DNA from: Thermophilibacter immobilis
GTDB lineage: Bacteria > Actinomycetota > Coriobacteriia > Coriobacteriales > Atopobiaceae
Direction: 5' to 3'
Assembly (NCBI RefSeq): GCF_015277515.1
Contig: NZ_CP063767.1
Span: 1,426,001 to 1,490,000 of the forward strand
DNA length: 64,000 nucleotides
The notes under the pieces were generated by a model. That model saw nothing but the letters and a program-made list of their open reading frames with translations. It made no database searches and was not told the DNA's origin. A program made the position numbers and the translations under genes. This document shows, one piece after another, positions 43,895-52,074 of the stretch; within the stretch, counting starts at the first letter, position 1, and each line of letters starts with the position of its first letter.

Positions 43895-44461
43895 CTAGAC
43901 GCGCGAGATGAACTTCCCGCCGTCGCGGGTGTCGACCTTGACGACCTCGCCCTGGTTGAGATACATCGGCACCTGAATCTGCGCGCCGGTCTCGAGCGTG
44001 GCCGGCTTGGTGCCTCCCTGGACGGTGTCACCCTTGAAGCCGGGGTCGGTCTCGGTGATCTCGGCCTCGATGAACATCGGGGGTTCGACGCCCAGGAGCT
44101 CGGTGTCCGCATAGAGCAGAAGGGCGGTGTCGTTCTCCTTGAACCACTTCGCTGAGTCGCCGATGAAGTCGGCGGGGACCTCGGTCTGCTCGTAGGTGTC
44201 GTTGTCCATGAAGTAGAAGATGTCGCCGTCGTTGTAGAGGTACTGCATCTCCTTGGTGATGAGCTGCACGCTCTCGAACTTGGTGCCGGCGTTGCAGGTC
44301 TGGTCGATCACGCGGCCGCTCTTGAGATCGCGAATCTTGTAGCGAACGAAGGCGCCGCCCTTGCCGGGCTTGACGTGCTGGAACTCGACGATGGTGTAGT
44401 ACTTGGCATTGATCTTGAGACCCATGCCGTTCTTGAAGTCTGCGGTGCTAATAGCTGCCAT
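43895..44461 (-). CDS. efp: Translation elongation factor P
   Basis: Relieves ribosome stalling at polyproline, 188 aa. Three beta-barrel domains: N-terminal ISTADFKNGMGLKINAKYY with the modification loop VKPGKGGAFVRYK (Lys near 34), the central domain QYLYNDGDIFYFMDNDTYEQ and the C-terminal signature AEITETDPGFKGDTVQGGTK. Own promoter and terminator. No EF-P modification gene is nearby. Confidence 0.96.
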   Translation of the reverse strand: MAAISTADFKNGMGLKINAKYYTIVEFQHVKPGKGGAFVRYKIRDLKSGRVIDQTCNAGTKFESVQLITKEMQYLYNDGDIFYFMDNDTYEQTEVPADFIGDSAKWFKENDTALLLYADTELLGVEPPMFIEAEITETDPGFKGDTVQGGTKPATLETGAQIQVPMYLNQGEVVKVDTRDGGKFISRV

Positions 44462-44513
44462 GTGCTCTCTTCCCCTGCTGCCCGCTCATGCGAGCGCTCA
44501 CATACGGGGGATT

Positions 44514-44522
44514 ATTCTAGCA
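44514..44522 (-). promoter_or_regulatory. efp promoter (extended -10)
   Basis: Minus-strand TGCTAGAAT (TAGAAT at 44514-44519 preceded by TGC), about 50 bp before the efp ATG. The -35 is poor, matching the extended -10 style seen at rnpB and nadK. Confidence 0.6.
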
Positions 44523-44624
44523 CACGCAGGAGGGCCGCTCGTTTTCTGGCGTTGCCGCAAGGGTCGCGCTGAGGTGCCCGCCGCCGCTACCTCCGCCGCC
44601 TCCTGAGTCTCCTCGGCCTTCTGA

Positions 44625-44757
44625 GGATTGGAGCTATTTTTTTGATTTAACGAGCCCCTACTTTGCAGCAAAAGTGAACCGCCAACTGGGAAAACGTTCA
44701 ACAAGGGTCGCTCTTTGGAGCAAGATCCTCGCGGGTTTATCAAAAAAACGCCCCCTT
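44625..44757. repeat. Inverted-repeat element, family 1, copy 1
   Basis: Ends GGATTGGAGCTATTTTTTTG and CAAAAAAACGCCCCC are imperfect inverted repeats. It holds, on the minus strand, GTTTTCCCAGTTGGCG (44680-44695), nearly the same as the centre of copy 3 (63163-63178). It lies in the efp-DUF956 gap, 66 bp past the DUF956 stop. The rest of 44523-44822 shows no gene. Confidence 0.65.
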
Positions 44758-44822
44758 CGTGGAATGGCCCCCTGATGAGGCGCCCCGCAGCGAGGCACCG
44801 TGGCGAGAAGAGCAGGCCTCCC

Positions 44823-45209
44823 CTAGCGCCTCGTCAGGCTCCGCACCAGGCCCGAGAACCCGGCCGCAACCACCTGGAAGAAGCTCGCAGACCGCACGAG
44901 CCTCTGGGCACCGAGGTGAGCGCGCATCGCGCGCAGCGTGGCCTTGTCGTCGCGCGTGGAGAAGGAGTAGGTCCCCTGGCCATCCTTGCAGAACACCGCG
45001 AAGCGTGAGATCCACCTGCCGCCAAAGAGGACGGAGGCGGCCACGTGGTCGACCTGGTCCCAGGGAATCTGGATGAAGTCCTCGGGGTTCTTCTCGTTGT
45101 AGTACTCGAAGGCGCGGTCGCCCACCAGGACGTCGCCGTGCGTGCCCAGACCCAGATACGAGTTGGCCCTGATCGTAAGGTCAACATGTGTGTTGAGAGA
45201 CTGTGCCAT
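44823..45209 (-). CDS. DUF956 (ManO-like) protein
   Basis: 128-aa protein with the DUF956 pattern: SLNTHVDLTIRANSYLGLGT, FEYYNEKNPEDFIQIPWDQVD, FGGRWISRFAVFCKDGQGTY-FSTRD. Proteins of this family are nearly always the last gene of a mannose-family PTS operon, as here, and ManO has been described as a regulator of such an operon in lactobacilli. A hairpin separates it from the IID gene, and GGAAAGG precedes its ATG. The C-terminal helix is basic. Confidence 0.9.
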   Translation of the reverse strand: MAQSLNTHVDLTIRANSYLGLGTHGDVLVGDRAFEYYNEKNPEDFIQIPWDQVDHVAASVLFGGRWISRFAVFCKDGQGTYSFSTRDDKATLRAMRAHLGAQRLVRSASFFQVVAAGFSGLVRSLTRR

Positions 45210-45232
45210 GCGAAGAGCACCTTTCCATCAAG

Positions 45233-45267
45233 GGGGCCGCACCTCATATCGTAGCAGGTGCGGCCCC
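45233..45267. promoter_or_regulatory. Intra-operon hairpin between IID and DUF956
   Basis: Perfect 12-bp stem GGGGCCGCACCT/AGGTGCGGCCCC (45233-45244, 45256-45267), 11-base loop, no T-run on either side. It lies just before the DUF956 ribosome site. Likely an mRNA processing or stability element that lowers DUF956 expression relative to the PTS genes. Confidence 0.7.
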
Positions 45268-45308
45268 GGGGCAGGTCGCGGAGCTCCCGCGGCCCACTGA
45301 CTCATTGG

Positions 45309-46226
45309 CTACATGAAGCCGACAAGACGACCAAGAATGCCGAACGCGAACAGCGCGAGGATGATGACGATCGGCGAGACCTTCTTCTTGAGCAGCCAGC
45401 AGCACAGAAGCGTGAGGCCCACGGCCGCAAGGCCCGGGATGAGCTGGTCGAGGTTTTGCTGGAGCGTCGTGACCTTGCTGACGTCGAGGCCGTTGGCACC
45501 GAGCGACGCGAACTGCGTGAGCGCCGCCTTGATGCCCTCGGTGCCGGCGGGCAGGGCGTCCCAGTCGATGTAGGCGCCGGACGCCTGCTGGACCGTGGAG
45601 ACGACCGGGGTGAACGAGATGGACACCCAGCGCTCGACGAGCGAGCCGATGATGAACATGCCGAGGATGGAGGCTCCCTCGGTGATCTTGCCCAGAAGGC
45701 CGCCCGAGAGGTCCTTGGAGATCGAAACGCCCACCTTGTAGCCGAACTCCTGCGTGTACCACAGGAAGGCGAAGCGGATGACGTTCCACAGGACGAAGAA
45801 CAGGATGGGGCCGAGCACGTTGCCGGACAGGGCCATCGAGGCACCGAGCGCGCCCAGGATGGGGCGAAGGGTGAACCAGAACGCCGGATCGCCGACGCCG
45901 GCCAGAGGACCCATCATGCCGACCTTGACGCCCTGAATCGTGACGTCGTCGACGGGGGCGCCGTTGGCGCGGTCCTCCTCGAGGGCGAGCGTGACGCCAA
46001 TGACGGGGGCGGAGACGTACGGGTGCGTGTTATAGAACTCGAGGTGCCGCTTGAGGGCCGCCACCTGGTCATCCTTGGAGCCGTACAGCTTCTTGATGGC
46101 CGGGATCATCGAGTAGCACCAGCCGCCGTTCTGCATGCGCTCGTAGTTCCACGAGCCCTGCAGGAACTGATGGCGCCAAGCCACCGAGAAGCGATCGTGC
46201 TTGGAGAGCTTGATTCTATCTGCCAT
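45309..46226 (-). CDS. manZ: Mannose-family PTS, component IID
   Basis: 305-aa membrane subunit of the sugar channel. The N-terminus RFSVAWRHQFLQGSWNYERM and NGGWCYSMIPAIKKLYG are IID signatures; GVKVGMMGPLAGVGDPAFW is the conserved loop; C-terminal membrane segments end FAFGILGRLVGFM. Third gene of the operon after IIC. Confidence 0.94.
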   Translation of the reverse strand: MADRIKLSKHDRFSVAWRHQFLQGSWNYERMQNGGWCYSMIPAIKKLYGSKDDQVAALKRHLEFYNTHPYVSAPVIGVTLALEEDRANGAPVDDVTIQGVKVGMMGPLAGVGDPAFWFTLRPILGALGASMALSGNVLGPILFFVLWNVIRFAFLWYTQEFGYKVGVSISKDLSGGLLGKITEGASILGMFIIGSLVERWVSISFTPVVSTVQQASGAYIDWDALPAGTEGIKAALTQFASLGANGLDVSKVTTLQQNLDQLIPGLAAVGLTLLCCWLLKKKVSPIVIILALFAFGILGRLVGFM

Positions 46227-46247
46227 GTTGTTTTCTCCTCTCGAGGC

Positions 46248-47063
46248 CTAGTAGGTGTCCAGGATGTCGCCAAGCGGATCGCCGGATCCTCCGCCCATGC
46301 CGCCGCCACGCTTGGCCTCTTCCTTGAGACCGAGGTAGATGAGGGCAAGGGAGACGCCGATGACACCCAAGGCGATAAGCGTGAGCTGGGAGAGGGCCGC
46401 GAGGGCGAAGCCCAGGGCAAAGAACGGCCAGACCTCCTTGGTGGCCATCATGTTGATGACCATGGCGTAGCCGACGGCGGCGACCATGCCGCCACCGACG
46501 GTCATGCCGCCCGCCAGCCAGGCCGGCATGGCGTTCAGGGCGCCCGTCACGGCCTCGGACGGGACGAAGCACAGGGCGACCGCCGGGATGAGGATGCGGA
46601 CGCCCTGCATGAGGATGGCCACAACCTGCCAGAGGTCGATGGCACCGAAGTCGGCCTTCTCGGCCGCCTTGTCCATGATGTGAACGATGGGAATTGCGAT
46701 GGTGCGGCAGATCATCGTGAGGAACAGACCGGCCACGGACAGAGGTACGGCCACGGCGATCGACGCGCTGATCGCGGTCTGCGTGTCCGTGGTGCCGCCG
46801 TCGAGGGCGAGCACCATGATGATGGCGGACGCGACCGACGCGAGCGCGGCGTCAGGGGCGACGGCGGCGCCGATGTTGGCCCAGCCGAGGGCCATCATCT
46901 GCAGCGAGCCGCCGAGCATGATGCCCTCGGTGGGGTGACCGCTCACGAGTCCGATGAGGGTGCATGCCACGAGCGGCTGGTGGAACTGGAACTCGTCCAC
47001 GACACCCTCCATGCCCGCGAGCAGGGCCACAATGGCAATGAGAATAACGGTAAATACCGACAT
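46248..47063 (-). CDS. manY: Mannose-family PTS, component IIC
   Basis: 271-aa membrane permease. Starts SVFTVILIAIVALLAGMEGV; has the IIC motifs HQPLVACTLIGLVSGHPTEG (about 28-47) and GGSLQMMALGWANIGAAVAPD (about 51-71), with about seven to eight membrane segments. The soluble C-terminus is Gly-rich. Lies 15 bp after IIAB and 22 bp before IID. Confidence 0.94.
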   Translation of the reverse strand: MSVFTVILIAIVALLAGMEGVVDEFQFHQPLVACTLIGLVSGHPTEGIMLGGSLQMMALGWANIGAAVAPDAALASVASAIIMVLALDGGTTDTQTAISASIAVAVPLSVAGLFLTMICRTIAIPIVHIMDKAAEKADFGAIDLWQVVAILMQGVRILIPAVALCFVPSEAVTGALNAMPAWLAGGMTVGGGMVAAVGYAMVINMMATKEVWPFFALGFALAALSQLTLIALGVIGVSLALIYLGLKEEAKRGGGMGGGSGDPLGDILDTY

Positions 47064-47078
47064 TGGTCCCTCCCTTTC

Positions 47079-48065
47079 CTAGGCCAGCTCGGCCTTCGCC
47101 TTCTTGATGAGCGCGTCGAACGACTCCGCGGAGTCGGCGGGCACCTTGCGGATGTCGAACTTGATGCCGTGGGCCTTGAGCTTCTCGAGCGTCTCGACGT
47201 CATCGTTGTCCATGGCGATCGCGTTGTTGACGACGACTTTGCCCACGGAGTGGGCCATGGAGCCGATGTTGACCTCGTGCACGTCCACGCCGCCCTCGAC
47301 CGCGCGCAGGAGGTCCTGCGGCGTCTCGAAGAGCAGCATGGCCTTGGTGGCCCCGAAGCGCGGGTCGTGCGCGACCTCGATCATCTTGTCGATGGGGATG
47401 ACGTGGGCCTTGACCCCTGGAGGCGCCGCCTGCTCAATCATGGACTTGCGCAGCTCGTCATGGGCCACGGCGTCCGAGACCACGATGATGCGGTCGGGAC
47501 CGGTCATCTTGGTCCAGGTGGTAGCCACCTGGCCGTGGAGCAGGCGCGTGTCCACACGGGTGAGCACGAACTTGATGTGGCCGTCTCCGAGGACGGTTCC
47601 CTCGGGGATGGATCCGACCGGGGCGCTGGGCGCAGGAGCCGCGGGCGCAGGAGCTGTGGGCGCCAGGTCCTCGGGCTTGACGACCACACCGGCCTTGGCG
47701 TCGCCGAAGGCCTCCTTGGCGACATCGGCGGCGGTCTCGGAGCCGGGGCGCGCGCCGTAGGCCGAGACGAGCATCGGCAGGTTCAGGCCGCCCAGGGCGA
47801 CCCAGCCTTCGTGTCCCTCCTCGTCAAGCAGCAAACTGACCTGGTTCCAGGGCGTTCCCCCCTGGAGGTCGACCAGGAACAGAACCTGCTCCTGGTCCTC
47901 GAGGCCCTGAACGGCCTCGAGAAGCTTCGCCTTGAGGTCGCCTGGCCCCATCTCGGGCGTGAGCGTCACGGTTGCCACGTTTTCCTGCGGACCAAAGATC
48001 ATCTGACCGGACGTCTTGATGCCCTCGGCGAACGTGCCATGACTGGCTAGAACGATGCTAACCAC
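47079..48065 (-). CDS. manX: Mannose-family PTS, fused IIAB component
   Basis: 328-aa cytosolic phosphocarrier. IIA domain (1-125): phosphorylated His10 in IVLASHGTFAEG, plus FLVDLQGGTPWNQ. An Ala/Pro linker (about 137-155) leads to the IIB domain (about 160-328) with the active His in VDTRLLHGQVATTW. It takes phosphate from HPr and passes it to sugar entering through IIC/IID. GTG start after an excellent AAAGGAGGT. First gene of the operon. Sugar specificity (mannose, glucose, fructose, N-acetyl sugars) cannot be read from the sequence. Confidence 0.95.
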   Translation of the reverse strand: MVSIVLASHGTFAEGIKTSGQMIFGPQENVATVTLTPEMGPGDLKAKLLEAVQGLEDQEQVLFLVDLQGGTPWNQVSLLLDEEGHEGWVALGGLNLPMLVSAYGARPGSETAADVAKEAFGDAKAGVVVKPEDLAPTAPAPAAPAPSAPVGSIPEGTVLGDGHIKFVLTRVDTRLLHGQVATTWTKMTGPDRIIVVSDAVAHDELRKSMIEQAAPPGVKAHVIPIDKMIEVAHDPRFGATKAMLLFETPQDLLRAVEGGVDVHEVNIGSMAHSVGKVVVNNAIAMDNDDVETLEKLKAHGIKFDIRKVPADSAESFDALIKKAKAELA

Positions 48066-48163
48066 TGCTTACCTCCTTTTCCCAACGCAAATGAATACGC
48101 ATGCATGCAACAGGTAGGAAAATCCCTCATGAATTCTCCTTCTCTGCTCCATGAGACGTCCAT

Positions 48164-48191
48164 ATTCTATTCTTAAATTCGACATATGCAA
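48164..48191 (-). promoter_or_regulatory. Promoter of the PTS operon
   Basis: Minus-strand TTGCAT (48186-48191) and TAGAAT (48164-48169), 16-bp spacer, in an AT-rich stretch about 100 bp before the IIAB start. A poly-A/T tract (48198-48212) lies just upstream like an UP element. The long leader holds no clear CcpA site. Confidence 0.65.
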
Positions 48192-48352
48192 CTCTTTATT
48201 TTATTTTTTTTCTTCACGGAAGAGAGGGCGCCGTTCGGGGGCCTCGGTGTTGACATTTGGAATTTATACCCCCACCTATCTTCTGGAGGGTGCGGGGCCC
48301 CGGCGCGCGACCAGCACGGTCGAGCGCGCAGCCGGGTGCGCAGCCAAGCGTA

Positions 48353-48484
48353 GGATTGGGGCACAATTTTTATATTCAGCGCCTCTGAGGGCACCCGCCC
48401 TTCTCTGCGGCCTGAGGAAACGCCGCCGGAGGCAGCAAAAAAACGCTCGCAGGGGGCCAGGGCATCAAAAATGTGCCCCAATCC
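48353..48484. repeat. Inverted-repeat element, family 1, copy 2
   Basis: GGATTGGGGCACA at the left and TGTGCCCCAATCC at the right are perfect 13-bp inverted repeats, extended by A/T tracts. On the minus strand the interior has GCGTTTCCTCAGGCCGCAGAGAAG-like sequence (48403-48423) resembling the centre of copies 1 and 3. It fills the gap between the PTS promoter region and the peptidase terminator. No gene in 48066-48613. Confidence 0.75.
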
Positions 48485-48558
48485 TCGCGCGGCGGGGAGG
48501 AGGGACGAGAAGGCAGGTGGGCTGAGGAAAAAGCGCGGAGAGGGCGAGAAGGAGAGAA

Positions 48559-48592
48559 ACGGGGCGGACCCCACCAGGGGGACCCGCCCCGT
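48559..48592 (-). terminator. Terminator of the alaS-to-peptidase operon
   Basis: Minus-strand stem ACGGGGCGGGTCCCC with GGGGTCCGCCCCGT (small mismatch), then TTTCTC, 22 bp past the peptidase stop. Confidence 0.75.
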
Positions 48593-48613
48593 GCACCCGA
48601 TGCTAAGAGCGAG

Positions 48614-49738
48614 CTAGCAGTCGATCACCCGGAGCTCATGCGGGGAGGCCGTGAACGGCTCGAAGCCCGCAGGTCCCATGAGGCCGAAGTCCTCGAGGCG
48701 GATGCCGAAGCGGCCCGGCAGGTAGATGCCCGGCTCGATCGTGATGACGGAGCCCTCGGGGACCGGGCGCGCCCACGCGCGGCCGAAGCTGGGGCGCTCG
48801 TGGATCTCCAGGCCCACGCCGTGGCCGAGGCCGTGCTTGAAGTAGTCGCCGTAGCCCGCCTCGGTGATGACGCTCACGGCGAGCTCGTGGATGTCGCGCC
48901 CGATGCAGCCGGGCTTGGCAGCGGCGGCGCAGGTCTCGTGCGCGGTGCGCACGACGTCGTAGACGTGGCGCTTCTCTTCGCCTGGCTCGCCCACGGCCAC
49001 GGTGCGGGTCATGTCGGAGTGATAGTCGTGGTAGAGCGCGCCGTAGTCCATCACGACGAGGTCCCCGCGCTCGACGACGGTCTCGCCGGGTTGGGCGTGG
49101 GGGTTGGCGGCGTTGACCCCCGTGGCGACGATCGTGCCAAAGGACAGGGCGTCGGCCCCGTGGCTGAGCATGTAGTTCTCGAGCTCGACGCGAATCTGCT
49201 GCTCGGTCAGGCCCGGCTTGATGAAGCCGCAGATGTGCTCGAAGGCCGCGTCAGTAATCGACTGCGCATGGCGCATGAGGGCAATCTCTTCGTCGTCCTT
49301 GACCATGCGCAGGTCGCAGAGGTCCTGGTGCATCCGCGGCATCAGGCAGGCGATTGACGCATGCGCACACGCCTCGGCGAACGCGTCAAAGAACGCAAGG
49401 TCGCAGGTGTCCTCGACCGCGACGACGCGCGCTCGGGCGCCCGAGACGCGCCGCGCGGCCCAGGCGGCGGGGTCGACCTGGTCCATGTCGATCTGCCAGG
49501 CGCTCTCTGACCCCAAGCGGGTGAGGAAGGTGTTGTAGTAGCGCGAGTCGGTGTGGAGCCACAGGTCGTGCGCGGTAATCACGGCCGTGTGGGCCACCTC
49601 GTCATCGAAGGTGCGCTGCGCGCCGGTGAGCCAGCGCAGGTCGGGGTTGTTGCGCACGATCGCGGCGTCGTAGCCGCGCTCGGCCATGAGGGCGCGGAAG
49701 CGCTCCACGCGCGCGGTGCAGGCTGCTTGATCTGCCAT
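48614..49738 (-). CDS. M24-family Xaa-Pro peptidase
   Basis: 374-aa creatinase-fold metallopeptidase cleaving X-Pro bonds. The N-terminal creatinase-like domain (1-125) has LRWLTGAQRTFDDE. The catalytic pita-bread domain has the five metal ligands: Asp in VVMDYGALYHDYHSDMTRT, His in HGLGHGVGLEIHE, Glu in ITIEPGIYLPG and Glu in IRLEDFGL. The ATG at 49736-49738 is chosen over a longer upstream frame because it matches the family start and follows GAGAGAAGAG. Last gene of the alaS operon. Confidence 0.93.
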   Translation of the reverse strand: MADQAACTARVERFRALMAERGYDAAIVRNNPDLRWLTGAQRTFDDEVAHTAVITAHDLWLHTDSRYYNTFLTRLGSESAWQIDMDQVDPAAWAARRVSGARARVVAVEDTCDLAFFDAFAEACAHASIACLMPRMHQDLCDLRMVKDDEEIALMRHAQSITDAAFEHICGFIKPGLTEQQIRVELENYMLSHGADALSFGTIVATGVNAANPHAQPGETVVERGDLVVMDYGALYHDYHSDMTRTVAVGEPGEEKRHVYDVVRTAHETCAAAAKPGCIGRDIHELAVSVITEAGYGDYFKHGLGHGVGLEIHERPSFGRAWARPVPEGSVITIEPGIYLPGRFGIRLEDFGLMGPAGFEPFTASPHELRVIDC

Positions 49739-49740
49739 AG

Positions 49741-50910
49741 TTACTCTTCTCTCTCGAGGTTGTTCTGCGCGGGGCCCTCTGGGGGGACCGGGCGCGCGGC
49801 ACACCAGGCGCGCGCGTGCTCGGCGATGAGGTCGTCGGCGACGATCGCAAGGCGCACGCGCCCGATGGCGCGCGGGAGCGGGAGCATGAAGCGCCTGCTG
49901 CGGCGAAAGCGCTCGGCCTTGAGCGCGCGCACGAGCACCTCGGGATCGACCACGGCCGCGGTCGTGCCCACCCCGAGCCGCTCGAGGAGCTCGTCCTGGC
50001 AGAGCATGTCGTCGACGGAGAACTGCTCCATGCCCACGGCCAGACGCGCCGAGAAGCGCAGGGCGTCGCCGAGCGTCGCCGAGGCGGGCACCTCGGGGCC
50101 CACGAGCCCGGCGAGCGCGCGGGCGAAGTCCTGACCGTAGGCGGCCGACTGGCGCGTGGCCAGGGAGGTGGACGAGACGACCTTGCCGCGGCTCTTGACC
50201 GTGTCGAGGAGCTGCGTCACGAGCGCGGAGAAATCGCCCGCCACGAGGTCGGGAGCGCTGTCCCAGAGCCGTCCGAAGGCCTTGTCCGAATCGTCCATGG
50301 CCGTGGCGACCATGTGGGCGAAGCCGAGGCGAGCCCGCTCCCGCACGGGATCGAAGCCCAGAAGGTCGACGTCGACGAGCGAGAAGCGCGCGGAGCCCTC
50401 CTGGACGACCAGGGATGGGGCTCCCGGCACGTCGAGGGCCAGAGGCGTCGTGCCGGCCGTGAGAGCGCTCACGAGGTCGAGGGGCACCTCAGCCAGGGAG
50501 ACGCCCCCGCACCATGATGCGCACGCGAACGAGGCGACGGAGAGGGTCTTCTCGCCTCCCGCGGCCACGACGAGGTCATCGGCCGTGATGCCGGCTTTGG
50601 CGAAGAGGGCGTCGAGCGCGCCCGCGCGGGCCAGCTCGCAGCCGCCTGCGGGCATCTCGATCAGGCGGACCTCGAAGCCCTCGGCGAGCAGGTCGACCCG
50701 GAGCCGCGAGACGAGCTCGTCGGCGTCGCCCTCGTGCACCAGGGCGCAGCAGTGCGGCTTTCCCACGCAGGAGCGCAGGTCGTGCGCGAAGGTGACACTC
50801 GTGCCCACGCCCGCCCGCACGTCCATCGACGAGTTGCGCAGCGTGACCCACTGGCGCACGCTGCTCCTCTCGGCACCGTGCGTCTCTTCGGTGACGTGCG
50901 TCTCGCTCAT
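49741..50910 (-). CDS. 3-Dehydroquinate synthase-like protein, probable pseudoenzyme
   Basis: 389 aa, AroB-sized and located where aroB usually follows aroK. The fold pattern is visible (VVAAGGEKTLSVASFACASW, LAEVPLDLVSALTAGTTPLA, FDPVRERARLGFAHMVATAM, ATLGDALRFSARLAVGMEQF). But the usual GG-V-GDLAGF, SSVGGKT, LAE-IKYG and HG-AVAIGM motifs are replaced, so the Lys and metal ligands (Glu and His) are missing. The frame is intact and overlaps aroK by four bases (ATGA). It may bind nucleotide or chorismate-pathway partners without DHQ synthase activity, or do another reaction. Assignment rests on context and weak pattern. Confidence 0.65.
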   Translation of the reverse strand: MSETHVTEETHGAERSSVRQWVTLRNSSMDVRAGVGTSVTFAHDLRSCVGKPHCCALVHEGDADELVSRLRVDLLAEGFEVRLIEMPAGGCELARAGALDALFAKAGITADDLVVAAGGEKTLSVASFACASWCGGVSLAEVPLDLVSALTAGTTPLALDVPGAPSLVVQEGSARFSLVDVDLLGFDPVRERARLGFAHMVATAMDDSDKAFGRLWDSAPDLVAGDFSALVTQLLDTVKSRGKVVSSTSLATRQSAAYGQDFARALAGLVGPEVPASATLGDALRFSARLAVGMEQFSVDDMLCQDELLERLGVGTTAAVVDPEVLVRALKAERFRRSRRFMLPLPRAIGRVRLAIVADDLIAEHARAWCAARPVPPEGPAQNNLEREE

Positions 50911-51455
50911 AGCAGGCCCCTCTCCCAGAGCAGTCCCCCCGACTCGAGGGCGACCTGCTCGAACGTCTTGTTCCTGATATCAACCGTGATGTCGGCGGCC
51001 TCCTCGTAGAGCGGCCGGCGGCGGGTGAGAACCGCGGCGGCATGAGCGTTTGACCCAAGGTCGGGCCGGCGCTCGGGACAGCGAATCTGGCGCAGCGAGT
51101 CCGCGAGGTCGCCCTCGAGGTAGACCACGACGCCCATCTCGTGCATGAGCCCGCAGTTCTTGGAGCGCTCCACGATGCCGCCGCCGCAGCTCACGAGCAG
51201 GGACTTGCGCCGCGCGAGGGCGGCGAGCTCGCCGGTCTCAGCGTCGCGAAAGGCCCCTTCGCCGTCCTCGGCGAAGACCTCCGAGACGCTCTTGCCCAGG
51301 AGGCGCTCAACCAGGCGGTCCGTGTCAACGTGGGAGCGATGAAACAGGGAGCCCAGGTTACGAGCGAGGGTCGACTTGCCCGCGCCTAGAAAGCCCACGA
51401 AGAAGATGTGATCACATCCCTCGTGCACCACGTAGCCCGCATCACCTGACACCAT
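50907..51455 (-). CDS. aroK: Shikimate kinase
   Basis: Phosphorylates shikimate with ATP, 182 aa. P-loop FFVGFLGAGKSTLARNLG (about 19-36), shikimate-binding Asp in HVDTDRLVERL, Arg in GAFRDAETGEL, Walker-B-like VSCGGGIVERS, and the lid ERRPDLG with LTRRRPLYEEAADITVD. Lies between yqeG and the AroB-like gene. Other chorismate genes are not in the window. Confidence 0.92.
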   Translation of the reverse strand: MVSGDAGYVVHEGCDHIFFVGFLGAGKSTLARNLGSLFHRSHVDTDRLVERLLGKSVSEVFAEDGEGAFRDAETGELAALARRKSLLVSCGGGIVERSKNCGLMHEMGVVVYLEGDLADSLRQIRCPERRPDLGSNAHAAAVLTRRRPLYEEAADITVDIRNKTFEQVALESGGLLWERGLL

Positions 51456-51489
51456 GAACCTCCACGACTTGACACCGCAGAAGATTCTA

Positions 51490-52074
51490 TCAGGTTAGCC
51501 CGGTCCCCGTTTTAGCCCCCTCCTCCCCCAGAAACTCCACGTCGCGCAAGACGAGGCGCTCGAGGGCGCGCAGGAGGTGGGTGTACCACAGGTCGCTTGG
51601 TGACTGGGGCCGCACGAGGATCGTGCGCGCACCCGCGAGGTTGCCGGCGAGGACGTCGGTGAAGACCTGGTCGCCGATCATGACGGTCTCGTCAGCGCGC
51701 GCGCCCGCCGCGCGCATGGCGCGCCTGAGCGCGAAGGGCGAGGGCTTCATGGCGTGATCGACGACGGCGCATCCCAGATCAGCCGCCGAGGCCGCCACCT
51801 CGGCGGTGTGAAAGTTGTTGGAGACGAGACAGACCGAGAGGCCCGCTGCGCGCGCGGCGTCGAGCCAGGCGCGCACCTCGGCGGGGGCGTGGCCGGTGTC
51901 GCGCGGCACGCAGGTGTTGTCGCGGTCGACGAGCACGAGGCGCACGCCTGCGCGGGCAAGCTCACTCACGTCCACGAGGGGCAGAGACGCCACGTAGCGC
52001 GTCGCCGCAAAGGGGCCGCGCCGCGGCGCTCGCCTACTGCGGGCGGTTGTCGATGGCTTGCTGGTGCTGCTCAT
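51490..52074 (-). CDS. YqeG-family HAD phosphatase
   Basis: 194 aa. HAD motif I is LVLVDRDNTCVPRDTG (usual DxDNTL is DRDNTC), motif II SVCLVSNNFHTAE, MKPSPFALRRAM gives the Lys of motif III, and MIGDQVFTDVLAGNLAG motif IV. The start is uncertain: the only clear in-frame ATG (52072-52074) makes the gene overlap the mltG end by 41 bp and lacks a good ribosome site; a GTG at RYVASL would give a shorter protein. Member of the alaS operon. Confidence 0.85.
   Translation of the reverse strand: MSSTSKPSTTARSRRAPRRGPFAATRYVASLPLVDVSELARAGVRLVLVDRDNTCVPRDTGHAPAEVRAWLDAARAAGLSVCLVSNNFHTAEVAASAADLGCAVVDHAMKPSPFALRRAMRAAGARADETVMIGDQVFTDVLAGNLAGARTILVRPQSPSDLWYTHLLRALERLVLRDVEFLGEEGAKTGTGLT

Noticed and set aside
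44690-44765. Intrinsic terminator for DUF956 from the T-run GGGGGCGTTTTTTGAT
   Set aside because: The bases before the T-run do not form a local stem; the pairing partner is about 110 bp away, at the other end of the family 1 element.
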